A DNA stretch of 64,000 nucleotides, from the NCBI GenBank assembly GCA_013289795.1, contig JABCZH010000003.1:248001-312000 (forward strand), in the 5' to 3' direction. Position numbers and translations under genes: made by a program. This stretch comes from Acidobacteriota bacterium. GTDB taxonomy: Bacteria; Acidobacteriota; Terriglobia; Terriglobales; Acidobacteriaceae. Shown one piece after another: positions 7,706 to 17,277 of the stretch. The notes beneath the pieces were generated by a model that saw nothing but the letters and a program-made list of their open reading frames with translations, did not search any database and was not told where the DNA came from. Position 1 is the first letter of the stretch, and every line of letters begins with the position of its first letter.

Positions 7706-10534
7706 TTACCCCACCGCCGCCGCCGCTTCGATCTCTTTCAACACCGCACTGCAACGCTCACACACCGTGGGATACGCAGGATCCTGCCCCACATGCGTCG
7801 AGTAGTTCCAGCAACGATCACACTTCTGGCCCGCCGCTTTTTCCACTTGCACTGCAACGCCGCCAGTCCCGTTTCCCGAAGCCGCTTTTTCCACCGTAAC
7901 CGCCGACACGATAAACAGGTAACGCAACTGTTCCCGCTGCCGTTCCAACACTCCATACACCGGTTCCGCCGCCGAAATGCTGACTTGCGCCGCCAGACTC
8001 TTGCCGATCAGCTTGCTGTTGCGTGCTGTTTCCAGCGCTTTCAACACCTGGTCCCGCACCAGTAGAAGCGTGCTCCAGTCCTCGAGTTGCTTCGGATCAT
8101 CGCCCACCTCATCACTGCCGAGTACATCCCCGCGACTAGGGAATTGAGCGGCATGAACGGTTTGCGCCCGCTTCCCCGGCAAGTATCCCCACACTTCCTC
8201 GCAGGTAAAGCTCATCACCGGCGCCAGCAGTCTGACCAATGCCTCTCCAATCCGCCAGATCGCTGTCTGGGCTGCTCGCCGCCCCGGAGAATTGGGAGCG
8301 TAGGTGTACAGCCGGTCTTTGATGACGTCGAAATAAAACGCGCTCAGTTCCACAGCGCAGAAATTGAGCACCCGCTGATAGACCTTGTGGAACGCGAACT
8401 CGCCAAACCAGCGCTGGACATCGGCCGCCATCGCCGCCGTCTGCCGCAACATGTATTGATCGAGCGCTTCCAGCCTCGCGAACGGAAGAGCGTCTTTCGC
8501 TGGAGCGAAGTCGTACAAATTGCCCAGAACATAACGAAACAGATTGTTGCGAATCGTTCGATAGTTCTCCGCGATACGTTGCATCAGCTGCTCTGACCCA
8601 ACTACATCCTCGCGGAAGTCCACCGACGCTACCCACAACCGTACAATCTCTCCCCCCAGCCGCCCAGCGATATCCACTGGATCGACATCGTTCCCTCGCG
8701 ATTTCGACATGGCCTGGCCATTTTCGTCGAGGGTCCAACCGACGGTGGCAACTCCTTTGTAGGGAGCGTGATTCTGCGTTCCCACTACGCAGAGCAGGGA
8801 AGAGTGAAACCAACCGCGATGTTGATCTCCGCCTTCGAGATAAAGATCAGCCGCCGGCGGATATTGCGGTTCCGCTGAGCGCAGGGCCAAATAGCTGCAT
8901 CCCGACTCGAACCACACGTCGAGAATGTCCATCTCCTTCTTGAACGCAGCACCGCCGCATTTCTGGCACTTCGTTCCCGTGGGCACGAGACCGTCAGCTT
9001 CGGATGTGTACCACGCGTCCGCGCCTGCCCGCGCAAATAGTTCCACTACCTTGCGGCTGGTGGCGGCATCGTTGAGCGGCCTGCCACATCCGGCGCACAG
9101 GAAAACAGCGATGGGCACGCCCCAAATTCGCTGCCGCGATATGCACCAGTCCGGACGCGTGGCAATCATATTCGAGATGCGTTCCTCGCCCCACGACGGA
9201 TCCCACTTCACCTTCTTGATTTCCTCCAATGCCCGAATCCGTAGCGTCCCACCTTGCATGGGCGTTTCCATCGAGATGAACCACTGCTCTGTCGCTCGAA
9301 AGATGATCGGATTGTGGCAGCGCCAGCAGTGCGGGTACGAGTGCTCGATTCTGTCCTCGTGCATGAGTGCACTGCGATCCTTCAATAGATCGATGATCGG
9401 TGCGTTTGCCGCGAAAACCTTCAGCCCGTCATATTGCGGCAGGCCATTGTGGATAATTCCGGCCTCATCCACGTTGCTCTTAAGCTCGAGCTTGTATTTC
9501 ACTCCGGTATTGAAATCGTCAGCACCGTGGGAGGGCGCGGTGTGGACCACTCCTGTCCCGGTGTCCATGGTGACGTAATCCGCCAGCACGCCCAAAATGT
9601 CCCGGTCCAGAAAAGGGTGGGCGAAATTCTTGCGCTCAAGCTTCTCTCCCGCGAAGCGAGCCACTTCGCGAGGCGCGTTCAGTCCCACCTGTTTAACGAA
9701 TTCCTCCGCCAACTTTGCCGCTACGACGTAAACCTCGCCGCCCGCTTCCAATGCCACATATTCTTCGTGCGGATGAAACGCCACCGCCATCGATGCCGGC
9801 AACGTCCACGGAGTCGTCGTCCAGATCACCGTGAAGACTTTCTTTCCCTTGAGCGCGGCATCCATCGACTCCGGGTCGTCCTTCAACGCATATTTCACCC
9901 AGATCGCGGGGCTGCTGTCGTTTTCATATTCGACCTCAGCCTCGGCCAGCGCAGTCTTATCGTGAATGCACCAGTACACCGAGCGCAGGCCCTTGTAGAT
10001 GAATCCCTTTTCGAGAAAGTCATAGAACGTTGCCAGCACCACCGACTCGTACTGCGGAGTCATGGTGGAATACGGCCGCTCCCAGCGTCCAAACACGCCG
10101 ATTCGCTTGAACTGCGAGGTTTGCAGGTCGAGAAACTTCTGCGCGTATTTCCGGCACTCCAGTCGGACATCCGAAGCCCTCATCTGCAACTTCTTGCCGC
10201 CCAGAGCCTGGTCCACTTTGATCTCAATCGGCAGGCCATGGCAGTCAAAGCCGGGCACGTACGGAGAATCAAATCCCGCCATGCTCTTCGATTTGACGAT
10301 GAAATCCTTCAGGCATTTATTGAGCGCGGTTCCCAGATGGATCGGCCCGCTGGTGTAAGGCGGCCCATCGTGCATCACATAAATCGGCTTTCCTGCCCGG
10401 GCCTCGCGAATCTGCTGGTAGATACCCATCTCTTCCCAACGCGCCAGCATTTTGGGCTCGTTCTGCGGCAAATTGGCCTTCATGGGAAAGTCAGTTTTGG
10501 GCAGATTAATCGTGGATTTCAACTCGAGCGGCAC
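7706..10534 (-). CDS. ileS: Isoleucyl-tRNA synthetase
   Basis: Charges tRNA-Ile. I prefer the GTG at 10534, which gives 942 residues (E. coli enzyme about 938) and a start VPLELKSTINLPKTDFP that matches the usual N-terminus; in-frame ATGs at 10570 and 10741 would add 12 or 69 non-family residues. Seen: the Rossmann signature DGPPYTSGPIHLGT at 56-69, VPGFDCHGLPIE, the editing-domain segment VIWTTTPWTLPASMAV, the second signature QAMSKSRGND and a C-terminal zinc ribbon CDRCWN...CERC. Odd: the HIGH motif reads HLGT and the KMSKS motif reads AMSKS, although all surrounding blocks are intact. A TATAAT hexamer overlaps the ATG at 10570, which would favour a start further downstream, but no clear -35 accompanies it. 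Confidence 0.95.
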   Translation of the reverse strand: MPLELKSTINLPKTDFPMKANLPQNEPKMLARWEEMGIYQQIREARAGKPIYVMHDGPPYTSGPIHLGTALNKCLKDFIVKSKSMAGFDSPYVPGFDCHGLPIEIKVDQALGGKKLQMRASDVRLECRKYAQKFLDLQTSQFKRIGVFGRWERPYSTMTPQYESVVLATFYDFLEKGFIYKGLRSVYWCIHDKTALAEAEVEYENDSSPAIWVKYALKDDPESMDAALKGKKVFTVIWTTTPWTLPASMAVAFHPHEEYVALEAGGEVYVVAAKLAEEFVKQVGLNAPREVARFAGEKLERKNFAHPFLDRDILGVLADYVTMDTGTGVVHTAPSHGADDFNTGVKYKLELKSNVDEAGIIHNGLPQYDGLKVFAANAPIIDLLKDRSALMHEDRIEHSYPHCWRCHNPIIFRATEQWFISMETPMQGGTLRIRALEEIKKVKWDPSWGEERISNMIATRPDWCISRQRIWGVPIAVFLCAGCGRPLNDAATSRKVVELFARAGADAWYTSEADGLVPTGTKCQKCGGAAFKKEMDILDVWFESGCSYLALRSAEPQYPPAADLYLEGGDQHRGWFHSSLLCVVGTQNHAPYKGVATVGWTLDENGQAMSKSRGNDVDPVDIAGRLGGEIVRLWVASVDFREDVVGSEQLMQRIAENYRTIRNNLFRYVLGNLYDFAPAKDALPFARLEALDQYMLRQTAAMAADVQRWFGEFAFHKVYQRVLNFCAVELSAFYFDVIKDRLYTYAPNSPGRRAAQTAIWRIGEALVRLLAPVMSFTCEEVWGYLPGKRAQTVHAAQFPSRGDVLGSDEVGDDPKQLEDWSTLLLVRDQVLKALETARNSKLIGKSLAAQVSISAAEPVYGVLERQREQLRYLFIVSAVTVEKAASGNGTGGVAVQVEKAAGQKCDRCWNYSTHVGQDPAYPTVCERCSAVLKEIEAAAAVG

Positions 10535-10791
10535 TCTTCTTGATTCCCCCAAATGATTGATTTTTTTCATTATAGAGCATGGAGACGCGCGTCCATTGAC
10601 TCCCGGAAGTAACTGCGATTGGCCGGGAATCCACTGGGGAAAAGGGGGGAATGAGCGTACAATTTCTAGTAACAGTGACGTTTTCTCGCGCCAAGCATCT
10701 AAATTGGAGTTGGCGTGCAACTTAGCACGCGTTGCAGTCATCCAGTTTAGGGAGGCCGGCTGAGCTGAGGACCCGAGTTTTGGGGTCGATT

Positions 10792-11781
10792 ATGGCAACA
10801 TTGGACATCAAGACGCACACCGAGCCTGAACCGGAGTTGAACCTGCTGCTGTCCAAGTCTTCCCTGGAGCAGCCGCTGTGGAAATCCCTGTTTCAGAATC
10901 TCGACGACTACTTCTTTCCCAAGAAGCTGGCGCCGCTTGTCCTGACCTCAAAGCCCATCCCGGTCAAGGATATTTGGGGCTTCTACAACTACAAGAAGAA
11001 CGGTGCGATGTTCTCCACCGTGGTGCACGTTATCGCATTGGCAGTAATTATCGTGGGCACGATCCTTGGTCGCCGCGTAGTGCAGCAGATTACCAAGCCG
11101 CAAGCAACGGTGACTCTGTTGGCGCCGGATGATATTCCACCCTTGCCGCCCTCAAAGACTGCTGCCGGCGGTGGCGGCGGCGGAGGAGATCGCGACATTC
11201 TGCAAGCCTCAAAGGGCAAGCTTCCCAAATTCGCCATGCAACAGATCGTGCCCCCCATGGCGGTGGTGCGCAACCTTGATCCGAAACTGACGGCTGAGCC
11301 CACGGTCGTGGTTCCTCCGCAGATTCACCTCGCGAGTACCATGCCAAACCTCGGTGATCCCATGTCAATGCCGGCGGCGCCTTCCAATGGCACCGGCTTT
11401 GGTAGTGGCATAGGTTCGGGGAGCGGCGGTGGCGTCGGGTCGGGCAAAGGCCCCGGAGTTGGGCCCGGCGAAGGCGGCGGCATCGGCGGCGGCATATTCC
11501 ACGTTGGTGGTGGAGTCTCAGCCCCCAAAGTGATCTACCAGCCAGATCCGGAATACTCAGAAGAGGCCCGCAAGGCGAAGTACCAGGGTGTATGCGTGCT
11601 GTGGATGATCGTAGGGCCGGATGGGAGGGCACGCGAAATCCGCGTTTCCCGCACCCTGGGCTTGGGTCTTGATGAGAAGGCGATCGAAGCCGTGAAGACC
11701 TGGAAGTTCGAGCCAGCCATGAAGGACGGAAAACCGGTCGCGGTTGAGATCAGCGTGCAGGTCGATTTCCACCTCTACTGA
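10792..11781 (+). CDS. TonB-family energy-transduction protein with Gly-rich linker
   Basis: 329 residues. A cytoplasmic N-terminus of about 75 residues precedes a single membrane helix (about 84-105, FSTVVHVIALAVIIVGTILG). A periplasmic linker follows, rich in Pro at first and then strongly rich in Gly and Ser (about 135-250). The C-terminal TonB fold is at about 255-329 (PDPEYSEEARKAKYQGVCVLWMIV, then GLDEKAIEAVKTWKFEPA). Known: TonB C-terminal domains contact outer-membrane receptors and transmit proton-motive force from ExbBD. No exbB/exbD is adjacent, so the partner complex is unknown. The ATG at 10792 was chosen over an upstream start at 10732. The long cytoplasmic N-terminus and a Gly-rich linker in place of the usual Pro-Lys repeats are common in acidobacterial paralogues. 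Confidence 0.88.
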   Translation: MATLDIKTHTEPEPELNLLLSKSSLEQPLWKSLFQNLDDYFFPKKLAPLVLTSKPIPVKDIWGFYNYKKNGAMFSTVVHVIALAVIIVGTILGRRVVQQITKPQATVTLLAPDDIPPLPPSKTAAGGGGGGGDRDILQASKGKLPKFAMQQIVPPMAVVRNLDPKLTAEPTVVVPPQIHLASTMPNLGDPMSMPAAPSNGTGFGSGIGSGSGGGVGSGKGPGVGPGEGGGIGGGIFHVGGGVSAPKVIYQPDPEYSEEARKAKYQGVCVLWMIVGPDGRAREIRVSRTLGLGLDEKAIEAVKTWKFEPAMKDGKPVAVEISVQVDFHLY

Positions 11782-11838
11782 CGAATTTTCTCACCGCCCT
11801 CTGCGGCGGCTCTCCGCGAACTCTGCCTTAAGGCTTTT

Positions 11839-12588
11839 CTATCCGTGCTGATCCGTGAGAATCTGTGGCGTTTTGGATCTGCGTTCATCAGCGAAATCTG
11901 CGGCGGATTCTTTGGCGAGCAACGCATACTTCAGCGACACCCGCTTCCTGAATCCCAGCCGTTCATACAACTCGACCGCCCGGGTATTGTCCTCGCGCAC
12001 GTGCAAAAACCCCTGCTCCCCTCGCCCTTGGATCCGGGCCAGCAACAGCGTGATCAGCCGCCGTGCATGTCCTTGTCCCAGATGCTCCGGATGTGTGCAC
12101 ACCGCGCTGATCTCGGTGAAACCCGGCAACCGTAGCCTTTCCCCCGCCATCGCCAGCAACGCTCCGTCCTTGCGAATGCCGAAATAGTCCCCCATTTCTC
12201 GGGTGCGGGTTCCGAACGGGCCAGGCTTGGTCAACCTGGTCAACGCCAGCATCTCGGGAACATCAGCCACGCTGAGCTGATGGAACACAGTCAGCTCGGT
12301 GTCTGGCGTCGGGGTCGCACCTTTCTCGTGGAGCATCTGCAGCAACGGCATCGAAGCGACGATCTTCCAATTGGAAGGCGGCTTCGGGTCTGCCTCCAGA
12401 AACAGTCCGACGCGCTCGCCTTCGTCAACCAGGTCCGCGAGGGAATCGTAAGCCCCATCACTTACCTCGGAGAAACCGCCAAGCGGACTAATATCTCTCT
12501 CGAACTTCCGCGCCACGCCACGACCTGCTCCCAGATGCGCCTGGGACGTGCTGAGTGCGTTCCAAATAACGTTGTCGAGAAGATGCAT
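11839..12588 (-). CDS. GNAT-family N-acetyltransferase (FR47-like)
   Basis: 249 residues. The C-terminal half carries the GNAT core: motif A ICTHPEHLGQGHARRLITLLLARI (acetyl-CoA pyrophosphate loop Q/R-x-x-G-x-G/A type, near 168-192) and motif B RAVELYERLGFRKR (near 210-225). The N-terminal half (LLQMLHEKGATPT, then VPEMLALTRLTKPGPF) resembles the FR47-like GNATs. The substrate is unknown; it acetylates or acylates a small molecule or a peptide N-terminus. No operon partner: the next gene downstream is 39 bases beyond a repeat-like region on the opposite strand, and murI lies upstream. Assigned from fold motifs only. Confidence 0.85.
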   Translation of the reverse strand: MHLLDNVIWNALSTSQAHLGAGRGVARKFERDISPLGGFSEVSDGAYDSLADLVDEGERVGLFLEADPKPPSNWKIVASMPLLQMLHEKGATPTPDTELTVFHQLSVADVPEMLALTRLTKPGPFGTRTREMGDYFGIRKDGALLAMAGERLRLPGFTEISAVCTHPEHLGQGHARRLITLLLARIQGRGEQGFLHVREDNTRAVELYERLGFRKRVSLKYALLAKESAADFADERRSKTPQILTDQHG

Positions 12589-12671
12589 GGGCGCTAATGC
12601 TTAGGATAGTTTGGGAGCGAGCCTCCGTCCATCCGGGTCTTGCGGTCAAACTGGCAAAACGGACGGAGACG

Positions 12672-13496
12672 CTACTCCTTCAGGTCCACGTGCTGCACGT
12701 CCTCCACCGGAAGGCCGAGAAATTTCGGCCCCAGTCGGCGAAATTTCTCCACTGAATCAGTGGCGAAGAACGTCACTCGCGGCAGTTTGCGCCTCTCAGC
12801 CTCCGGGGGATCGGCCAGCGGTAAGCGGCGCAGCAGGCCTCCCACCGCGTCGGCAGTGGCGTCCGCTGAGTCCACAATCTTGACGTGTGGCGGAGCCACC
12901 CGGTGCAGAATCGGCTTGATCAGGGGATAGTGCGTGCAACCCAACAGCAGAACGTCAGCGTCCTCAAATCCCTCGGCAAAAGCTTCCTTCAAATAAATAG
13001 TTGCCACTTCTTCGGTGACCCGGTGCTCGTTCCATCCTTCCTCCACCAGCGGTACGAACAGCGGGCAGGCCTTCTCGTGCGCTTGCACTCCCCACGCCTG
13101 CAAGGCCTTCCGGTATGCATGGCTGCTCACCGTAGCTTCGGTCCCGATCACGACAACCTTCTTTTTCGCGCTGCTTGCTGCGGCGCGTTCCGCTCCCGGT
13201 TCCACGACTCCTACGACCGGAACCTTGGCGGCCGCGGTAATCCGGTCCAGCGCCAGGGCGGTGGCCGTGTTGCAGGCAATCACCAGCATCTGTGCCTGCT
13301 TCTGTTCCAGAAAGTGCGCCGCTTCGACGGCGTATTTGGCTACCGTCTCCACCGACTTCGATCCGTACGGTAGCCGCGCCGTGTCTCCGAAGTACAAATA
13401 GTCTGCATGAGGGATGAGCTTGAGCAAAGCTTTAAGGACGGTCAGTCCGCCAAAGCCCGAGTCGAAAACACCGATGCATGGTCTGCGCGTGCTCAT
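12672..13496 (-). CDS. murI: Glutamate racemase
   Basis: 274 residues, typical length. Cofactor-independent racemase that makes D-glutamate for peptidoglycan. Seen: IGVFDSGFGGLTVLKAL at the N-terminus (catalytic Asp in DSG), YFGDTARLPYG, first catalytic Cys in IACNTATALALD near 73-84, and second catalytic Cys in LLGCTHYPLI near 185. The product feeds the same pathway as dapF at 53.5 kb. Gene starts at an ATG at 13496; the 150 bases between it and the end of the ABC-DtxR gene contain nothing I can name. Confidence 0.95.
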   Translation of the reverse strand: MSTRRPCIGVFDSGFGGLTVLKALLKLIPHADYLYFGDTARLPYGSKSVETVAKYAVEAAHFLEQKQAQMLVIACNTATALALDRITAAAKVPVVGVVEPGAERAAASSAKKKVVVIGTEATVSSHAYRKALQAWGVQAHEKACPLFVPLVEEGWNEHRVTEEVATIYLKEAFAEGFEDADVLLLGCTHYPLIKPILHRVAPPHVKIVDSADATADAVGGLLRRLPLADPPEAERRKLPRVTFFATDSVEKFRRLGPKFLGLPVEDVQHVDLKE

Positions 13497-13647
13497 GAAG
13501 GTTTACTCCTTCATCATAACCAAGCCTGAGGGGGTACGCCGGGCCTGTGTGAGAGCCGGTTTCTGGGGCGAATCGTGGGCATGGAGTCTAGCAGTGGATC
13601 AGGGAACCTGCAGGCGCTATCGACGCCGGACTTATCTCGACCCGGCG

Positions 13648-14871
13648 TTATCCGACCCTTTTCATCCGTTCAATCTCTGGACTCGGAGTTACCGCTCTCC
13701 CGCAGCACGCCCCTTCCGGGATCGGCGCTCCATGCGGGCAAGTCCGCGGATGCCCCAGGAAAGCGCAAATCTTGTCCGTCGCTTGAGGTGACAGGATGTG
13801 CTCGAACTTGCAGGCCTGTTGCTCGATTTCCGTCTCGCTGTCCATCGCCAGGCTGTCGGTAAACAGCCGCTCAGCCAAGCGATGACGGCGAACAATGTCG
13901 GCCGCGCGTTGCCGGCCTCTCGGAGTGAACTCGACAATCATGCTGCCGTCACCGGTGGAAACGCCGTCCGGCTTGAGGGCGTCATGGCACGGGTTCACAA
14001 ACGGCTTGTGATGGTGCGCCAGCGGCGGGTGCGGCGAACTCCGCACCAACCCCAGTTCAATCATCTTCTCCACCGCGATGCTCACGGGCAGCGCTCCGTG
14101 TACTTCCATCAGTCCGATTTCCGCGATTTCACCCTGTTCACCAAGCGCCCACAGCTCTTCCAGAACTTCATCGAACTGTTCCTCGTCGGCCATGGAAAAC
14201 ACAACCTGCGCGCTGATCTTGCCGTGATGCAGTTCAATGCGGCGGTCGGCGAGGCGAGCCACCACAGGATCGTGCGTGACCATCACAATCGTTCGTTCCT
14301 GATTGTGCAGCTCGCGCAACAAACGCAACACGATCTCCTCATTCACCGCGTCCAGATTTCCCGTAGGCTCGTCCGCCAACACGATCTTGGGGTCGTTAAT
14401 CAACGCCCGCGCAATGCAAACCCGCTGCTGCTCGCCGCCCGAGAGCTGGGAAGGAAGATGCTGGGCCCGGTCCTTTAACCCAACGCGCTGCAACGCTTCC
14501 AGCGCTTCCTGTTCATCGGTCATACTGTGGAAGTATTGTGCCAGCATGACATTCTCGACCGCAGTCAGGTAGGGAATCAGGTGAAATTGCTGGAACACAA
14601 AGCCAATCTTCTCCGCCCGCACCCGGTTCAATTCTGCGGTTGAAAGATTGGCAACATTCTCGCCGTCGAGCCAAATCTCGCCTGAGCTGGGCCGGTCCAG
14701 ACAACCGATCAGGTTCACCAGTGTGGACTTGCCCGAACCCGACGGGCCCATGATGGCAATCCACTCCCCTGGTTCGACGCTCAGGGAGAAGTCGTCGAGC
14801 GCCCGAATGGTGCCGCCGCCCGCGCCGGCATTGGCAGGGTAGAGGCGGCTGACCTGGTTCAACTTGATCAA
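13648..14871 (-). CDS. ABC transporter ATPase fused to a complete DtxR-type metal-dependent repressor
   Basis: 407 residues from a TTG one base after the stop of the upstream permease. Residues 1-225 are a LolD/MacB-type ABC ATPase: Walker [10 protein letters not shown] (42-50), signature LSGGEQQR (143-150), Walker B VLADEP (164-169), H-loop His200. Residues 227-390 match DtxR/MntR: a winged-helix part ([37 protein letters not shown]) and a metal/dimerisation part with [13 protein letters not shown] (328-340), ACKFEH (353-358) and CPHGAPIP (378-385). Aligned to DtxR, Cys102-Glu105-His106 correspond to C354, E357, H358; His98 is replaced by Glu. An extra His/Pro-rich insertion lies at about 279-308. 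Inference: a transporter ATPase that also senses iron and may repress its own operon. Last gene of the iron operon. Confidence 0.9.
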   Translation of the reverse strand: MIKLNQVSRLYPANAGAGGGTIRALDDFSLSVEPGEWIAIMGPSGSGKSTLVNLIGCLDRPSSGEIWLDGENVANLSTAELNRVRAEKIGFVFQQFHLIPYLTAVENVMLAQYFHSMTDEQEALEALQRVGLKDRAQHLPSQLSGGEQQRVCIARALINDPKIVLADEPTGNLDAVNEEIVLRLLRELHNQERTIVMVTHDPVVARLADRRIELHHGKISAQVVFSMADEEQFDEVLEELWALGEQGEIAEIGLMEVHGALPVSIAVEKMIELGLVRSSPHPPLAHHHKPFVNPCHDALKPDGVSTGDGSMIVEFTPRGRQRAADIVRRHRLAERLFTDSLAMDSETEIEQQACKFEHILSPQATDKICAFLGHPRTCPHGAPIPEGACCGRAVTPSPEIERMKRVG

Positions 14872-14872
14872 T

Positions 14873-16021
14873 TCATTCTCCCCTCAAGATCGTAGCAGGT
14901 TGCACCAGCCGCAGCAGAGTCACCGGTAAAATCGACGCGACCAGCGCCACCGCAATGCTGCCTGCCAGCACCTCGGGCAACACAGCGAAGCGCGGGACCA
15001 CCGGGGCATGGAAGTTCACCCTGCCAATCCAGGCAGCGATCGCAACTCCAATCCCAAATCCAACGACTGCCCCCACCGCTCCCAGCACCGCAGCCTCGGT
15101 GACAAAGAACCCGCCAATCAACCGCTCTGAAGCGCCCAGGGCCTTCATGATGGCGAAGTCGCGGCGGCGATCAAACACCCATCCCATGAGCGTCGAAAGC
15201 ACGCACAACGCCGCTGTCAAGATGATCAACAACACACAGACCAGCAGCGTGCGGTGAGTCTTTCCCAACACCCGCGCTTCCCCTTCCATGATCTGACGAA
15301 CCGGGCGGATCTCGGCTTCGGGCAAAGCTTGCGCCAGCCTTTGGACGGTCGCGTCGACTTCCTCCGCTGATCCTGCCGCTGCGATCTCGACCGTCGAAGG
15401 CTTCACGCCAGTCCAATTTTCGAATTCGCTCAGCGAAAGATAAATCCGGCTGTCCTCGGAGGAGCCGGTACGTACAGTACCCACAGGGTTCAAGCGTACG
15501 GTCCGCCCGTGAAAGCTTAGATCGAATGCCTGTCCTTGCGGAGCCACCAACGCGGCGGCTCGCGTACCGACCAAAGCATCCTCTTCACGGATTGGCCACG
15601 CCGTGACCGACCACCATCTGTCTAGCTTACGCACTTGGTCCAGATCAGTCCCCGAGACCACTACCGGCTGCCCATCCACCGTTCGGGCCACCACGTACGC
15701 GAAGGGTACGGCTACACCATTCCCGCCCAACACAGAGTCGATCGTCTGCAACGCATGGCCAGGAAGCGATTGCCCATTCTTCGCCAGTACGATCACGTTC
15801 GCGCCGTAGTTGCGAAACTCGTTGTGCAGCTTGGCTTGTACATCCACGTAGAGATTCAGCATGGCGGTGGTCACAGCCGCCGCAACCATCATCGCCAGCA
15901 GAGCGGCTGCCGCGCGGCCGCGGCGCAGTACAGCCGCCCGAACTAGCATCCGCAGAAACATCGACCGGCGCGGTGCATGGGTCCGGCGACTCACTATAGC
16001 TGGCGTGACGCTTGAACTCAC
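14873..16021 (-). CDS. ABC transporter permease, FtsX/MacB type (second permease of iron operon)
   Basis: 382 residues. An N-terminal membrane helix (about 28-55, AALLAMMVAAAVTTAMLNLYV), a large periplasmic domain, and three C-terminal helices (about 255-375) form the FtsX-like topology. The segment VFDRRRDFAIMKALGASERLIGGFF is the FtsX coupling motif facing the ATPase. Overlaps the upstream permease by four bases and ends one base before the ATPase start, so the three genes form a tightly coupled unit. Known: similar FtsX-FtsX-ATPase triplets accompany FTR1/DUF2318 proteins in the Campylobacter p19 iron locus. Inference: half of a heterodimeric transporter acting with the iron permease. Confidence 0.88.
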   Translation of the reverse strand: MSSSVTPAIVSRRTHAPRRSMFLRMLVRAAVLRRGRAAAALLAMMVAAAVTTAMLNLYVDVQAKLHNEFRNYGANVIVLAKNGQSLPGHALQTIDSVLGGNGVAVPFAYVVARTVDGQPVVVSGTDLDQVRKLDRWWSVTAWPIREEDALVGTRAAALVAPQGQAFDLSFHGRTVRLNPVGTVRTGSSEDSRIYLSLSEFENWTGVKPSTVEIAAAGSAEEVDATVQRLAQALPEAEIRPVRQIMEGEARVLGKTHRTLLVCVLLIILTAALCVLSTLMGWVFDRRRDFAIMKALGASERLIGGFFVTEAAVLGAVGAVVGFGIGVAIAAWIGRVNFHAPVVPRFAVLPEVLAGSIAVALVASILPVTLLRLVQPATILRGE

Positions 16022-17274
16022 GCTTCACCTCGCAGCGCGTACACGGGATCGAACTGCACCGCGCGCCGGATCGCCAAGGCGCTGCCGGCAAAGCTCACCA
16101 GCACAGCAATCGCAATCACAATGGGAAATAGCACCACATCAACTGTGATTTGCGAATCGAAGATCGAGCGTCCGACCATGCGTGCCAGCATCGCTCCGCC
16201 CGCGAACCCGACGCTGCCCCCGAGCACAGCCAGCAACAGAGCTTCCGCAAAGAATATCGCCGCGATCGAGACGCTTCCCGCGCCCAAAGCCCGCATCAGT
16301 CCAACCTCGCCGCGTCGCTCAAACAGTGCTGTAGCCATGGCCGCCGAGACTGCCAGCGCCGCAGCCAGTAGAGCAGCCAGCGCAATCAGCAGCATCAGCC
16401 CTTTGATCCGCGCGAGTACGGTGCCTTCGTTTTGCGCCACCTGCCGAATCTGCTCGGCGTGCGAATGCGGAATCGACTCCTGCAACTGGTAAGCAATCGA
16501 CTGCACATAAGGTGAACAGTACCAGCGATCAAATTCCGGCCCGCGCAAACTTTTCGGATCGCGCCGCGCGAACGCGTCCTCCGGCTTGGTCACCGCGCTG
16601 ACGTATAGCCGCCGAACTGCCCCAGGCCGGCCGAGGATGCTTTGCGCCACCGCCAGGGGAGCCACAATCTGATCGTCTTCCACGCCACCGGTGGAAAGCA
16701 CGCCGACCACCCGATGCGCCTGACTTCCAATGTCGATTTCGTCTCCCGTTTTGCGCCCAAGCCCGGCGGCCAGCCTTTCGCCTAAGAGTACGTCCTGCGA
16801 ATCGTCCCCCGGCCAAGCGCCGCTTACTTTCCACCACGGATAGATGGCGCGCACGCCAGTCTGAAATTCTTCTCTGCCGAAGCTGAGGTCTTTGGAGAAA
16901 TACGTACCCAGCAGAGTGACGTTCGTTGCCCCACCAACGTTCACAACCACAGGCAGCACCGGCGCAAACCCCACGATGTTGTTATGCCAGTACATGCCAT
17001 GAATCTTGGGCAGGTCACCTTCGTCGAGATACGCCCCGTCGCTCGGTGCCTTTAGGTCAACGCCCGCAATTTGAAGGTCGAGCGTATCTTCCTGCGGAGT
17101 GACCACTAGGTTGGCGCCGAAAGTGCGGAGTTCGCGGTTGACCTTATCGCCAATGTCGGTCGCCACGGCGATCATCGCCGTCGCGACACCCACGCCCAGA
17201 ATGATGGCGGCTCCGGCCAACAGCTTGCGCCGCTTCTGCCGACGGAACGATTCGTAGACTAGGCGCAGGAACAC
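16018..17274 (-). CDS. ABC transporter permease, FtsX/MacB type (first permease of iron operon)
   Basis: 418 residues with the same FtsX topology: first helix at about 17-40 (LLAGAAIILGVGVATAMIAVA), a periplasmic domain of about 230 residues, and three helices at the C-terminus (about 295-410). The coupling loop reads LFERRGEVGLMRALGAGS. It is distinct in sequence from its neighbour, so the transporter is probably a heterodimer. Three bases separate it from the FTR1 gene upstream. The periplasmic domain contains MacPCD-like strands (VRRLYVSAVTKPEDAFARRD). Substrate inferred from the operon: iron or an electron/iron-handling partner of FTR1. Confidence 0.88.
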   Translation of the reverse strand: MFLRLVYESFRRQKRRKLLAGAAIILGVGVATAMIAVATDIGDKVNRELRTFGANLVVTPQEDTLDLQIAGVDLKAPSDGAYLDEGDLPKIHGMYWHNNIVGFAPVLPVVVNVGGATNVTLLGTYFSKDLSFGREEFQTGVRAIYPWWKVSGAWPGDDSQDVLLGERLAAGLGRKTGDEIDIGSQAHRVVGVLSTGGVEDDQIVAPLAVAQSILGRPGAVRRLYVSAVTKPEDAFARRDPKSLRGPEFDRWYCSPYVQSIAYQLQESIPHSHAEQIRQVAQNEGTVLARIKGLMLLIALAALLAAALAVSAAMATALFERRGEVGLMRALGAGSVSIAAIFFAEALLLAVLGGSVGFAGGAMLARMVGRSIFDSQITVDVVLFPIVIAIAVLVSFAGSALAIRRAVQFDPVYALRGEA

Positions 17275-17277
17275 GGA

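Noticed and set aside
9434-10543. 369-codon open frame on the plus strand
   Set aside because: It lies entirely antisense to ileS; its composition is explained by the codon bias of the real gene.
10569-10574. TATAAT as an ileS promoter
   Set aside because: No -35-like hexamer at 16-19 bases; used only as weak support for the downstream start.
13798-14478. 226-codon open frame on the plus strand
   Set aside because: Antisense to the ATPase-DtxR gene; the sense strand carries all the conserved motifs.
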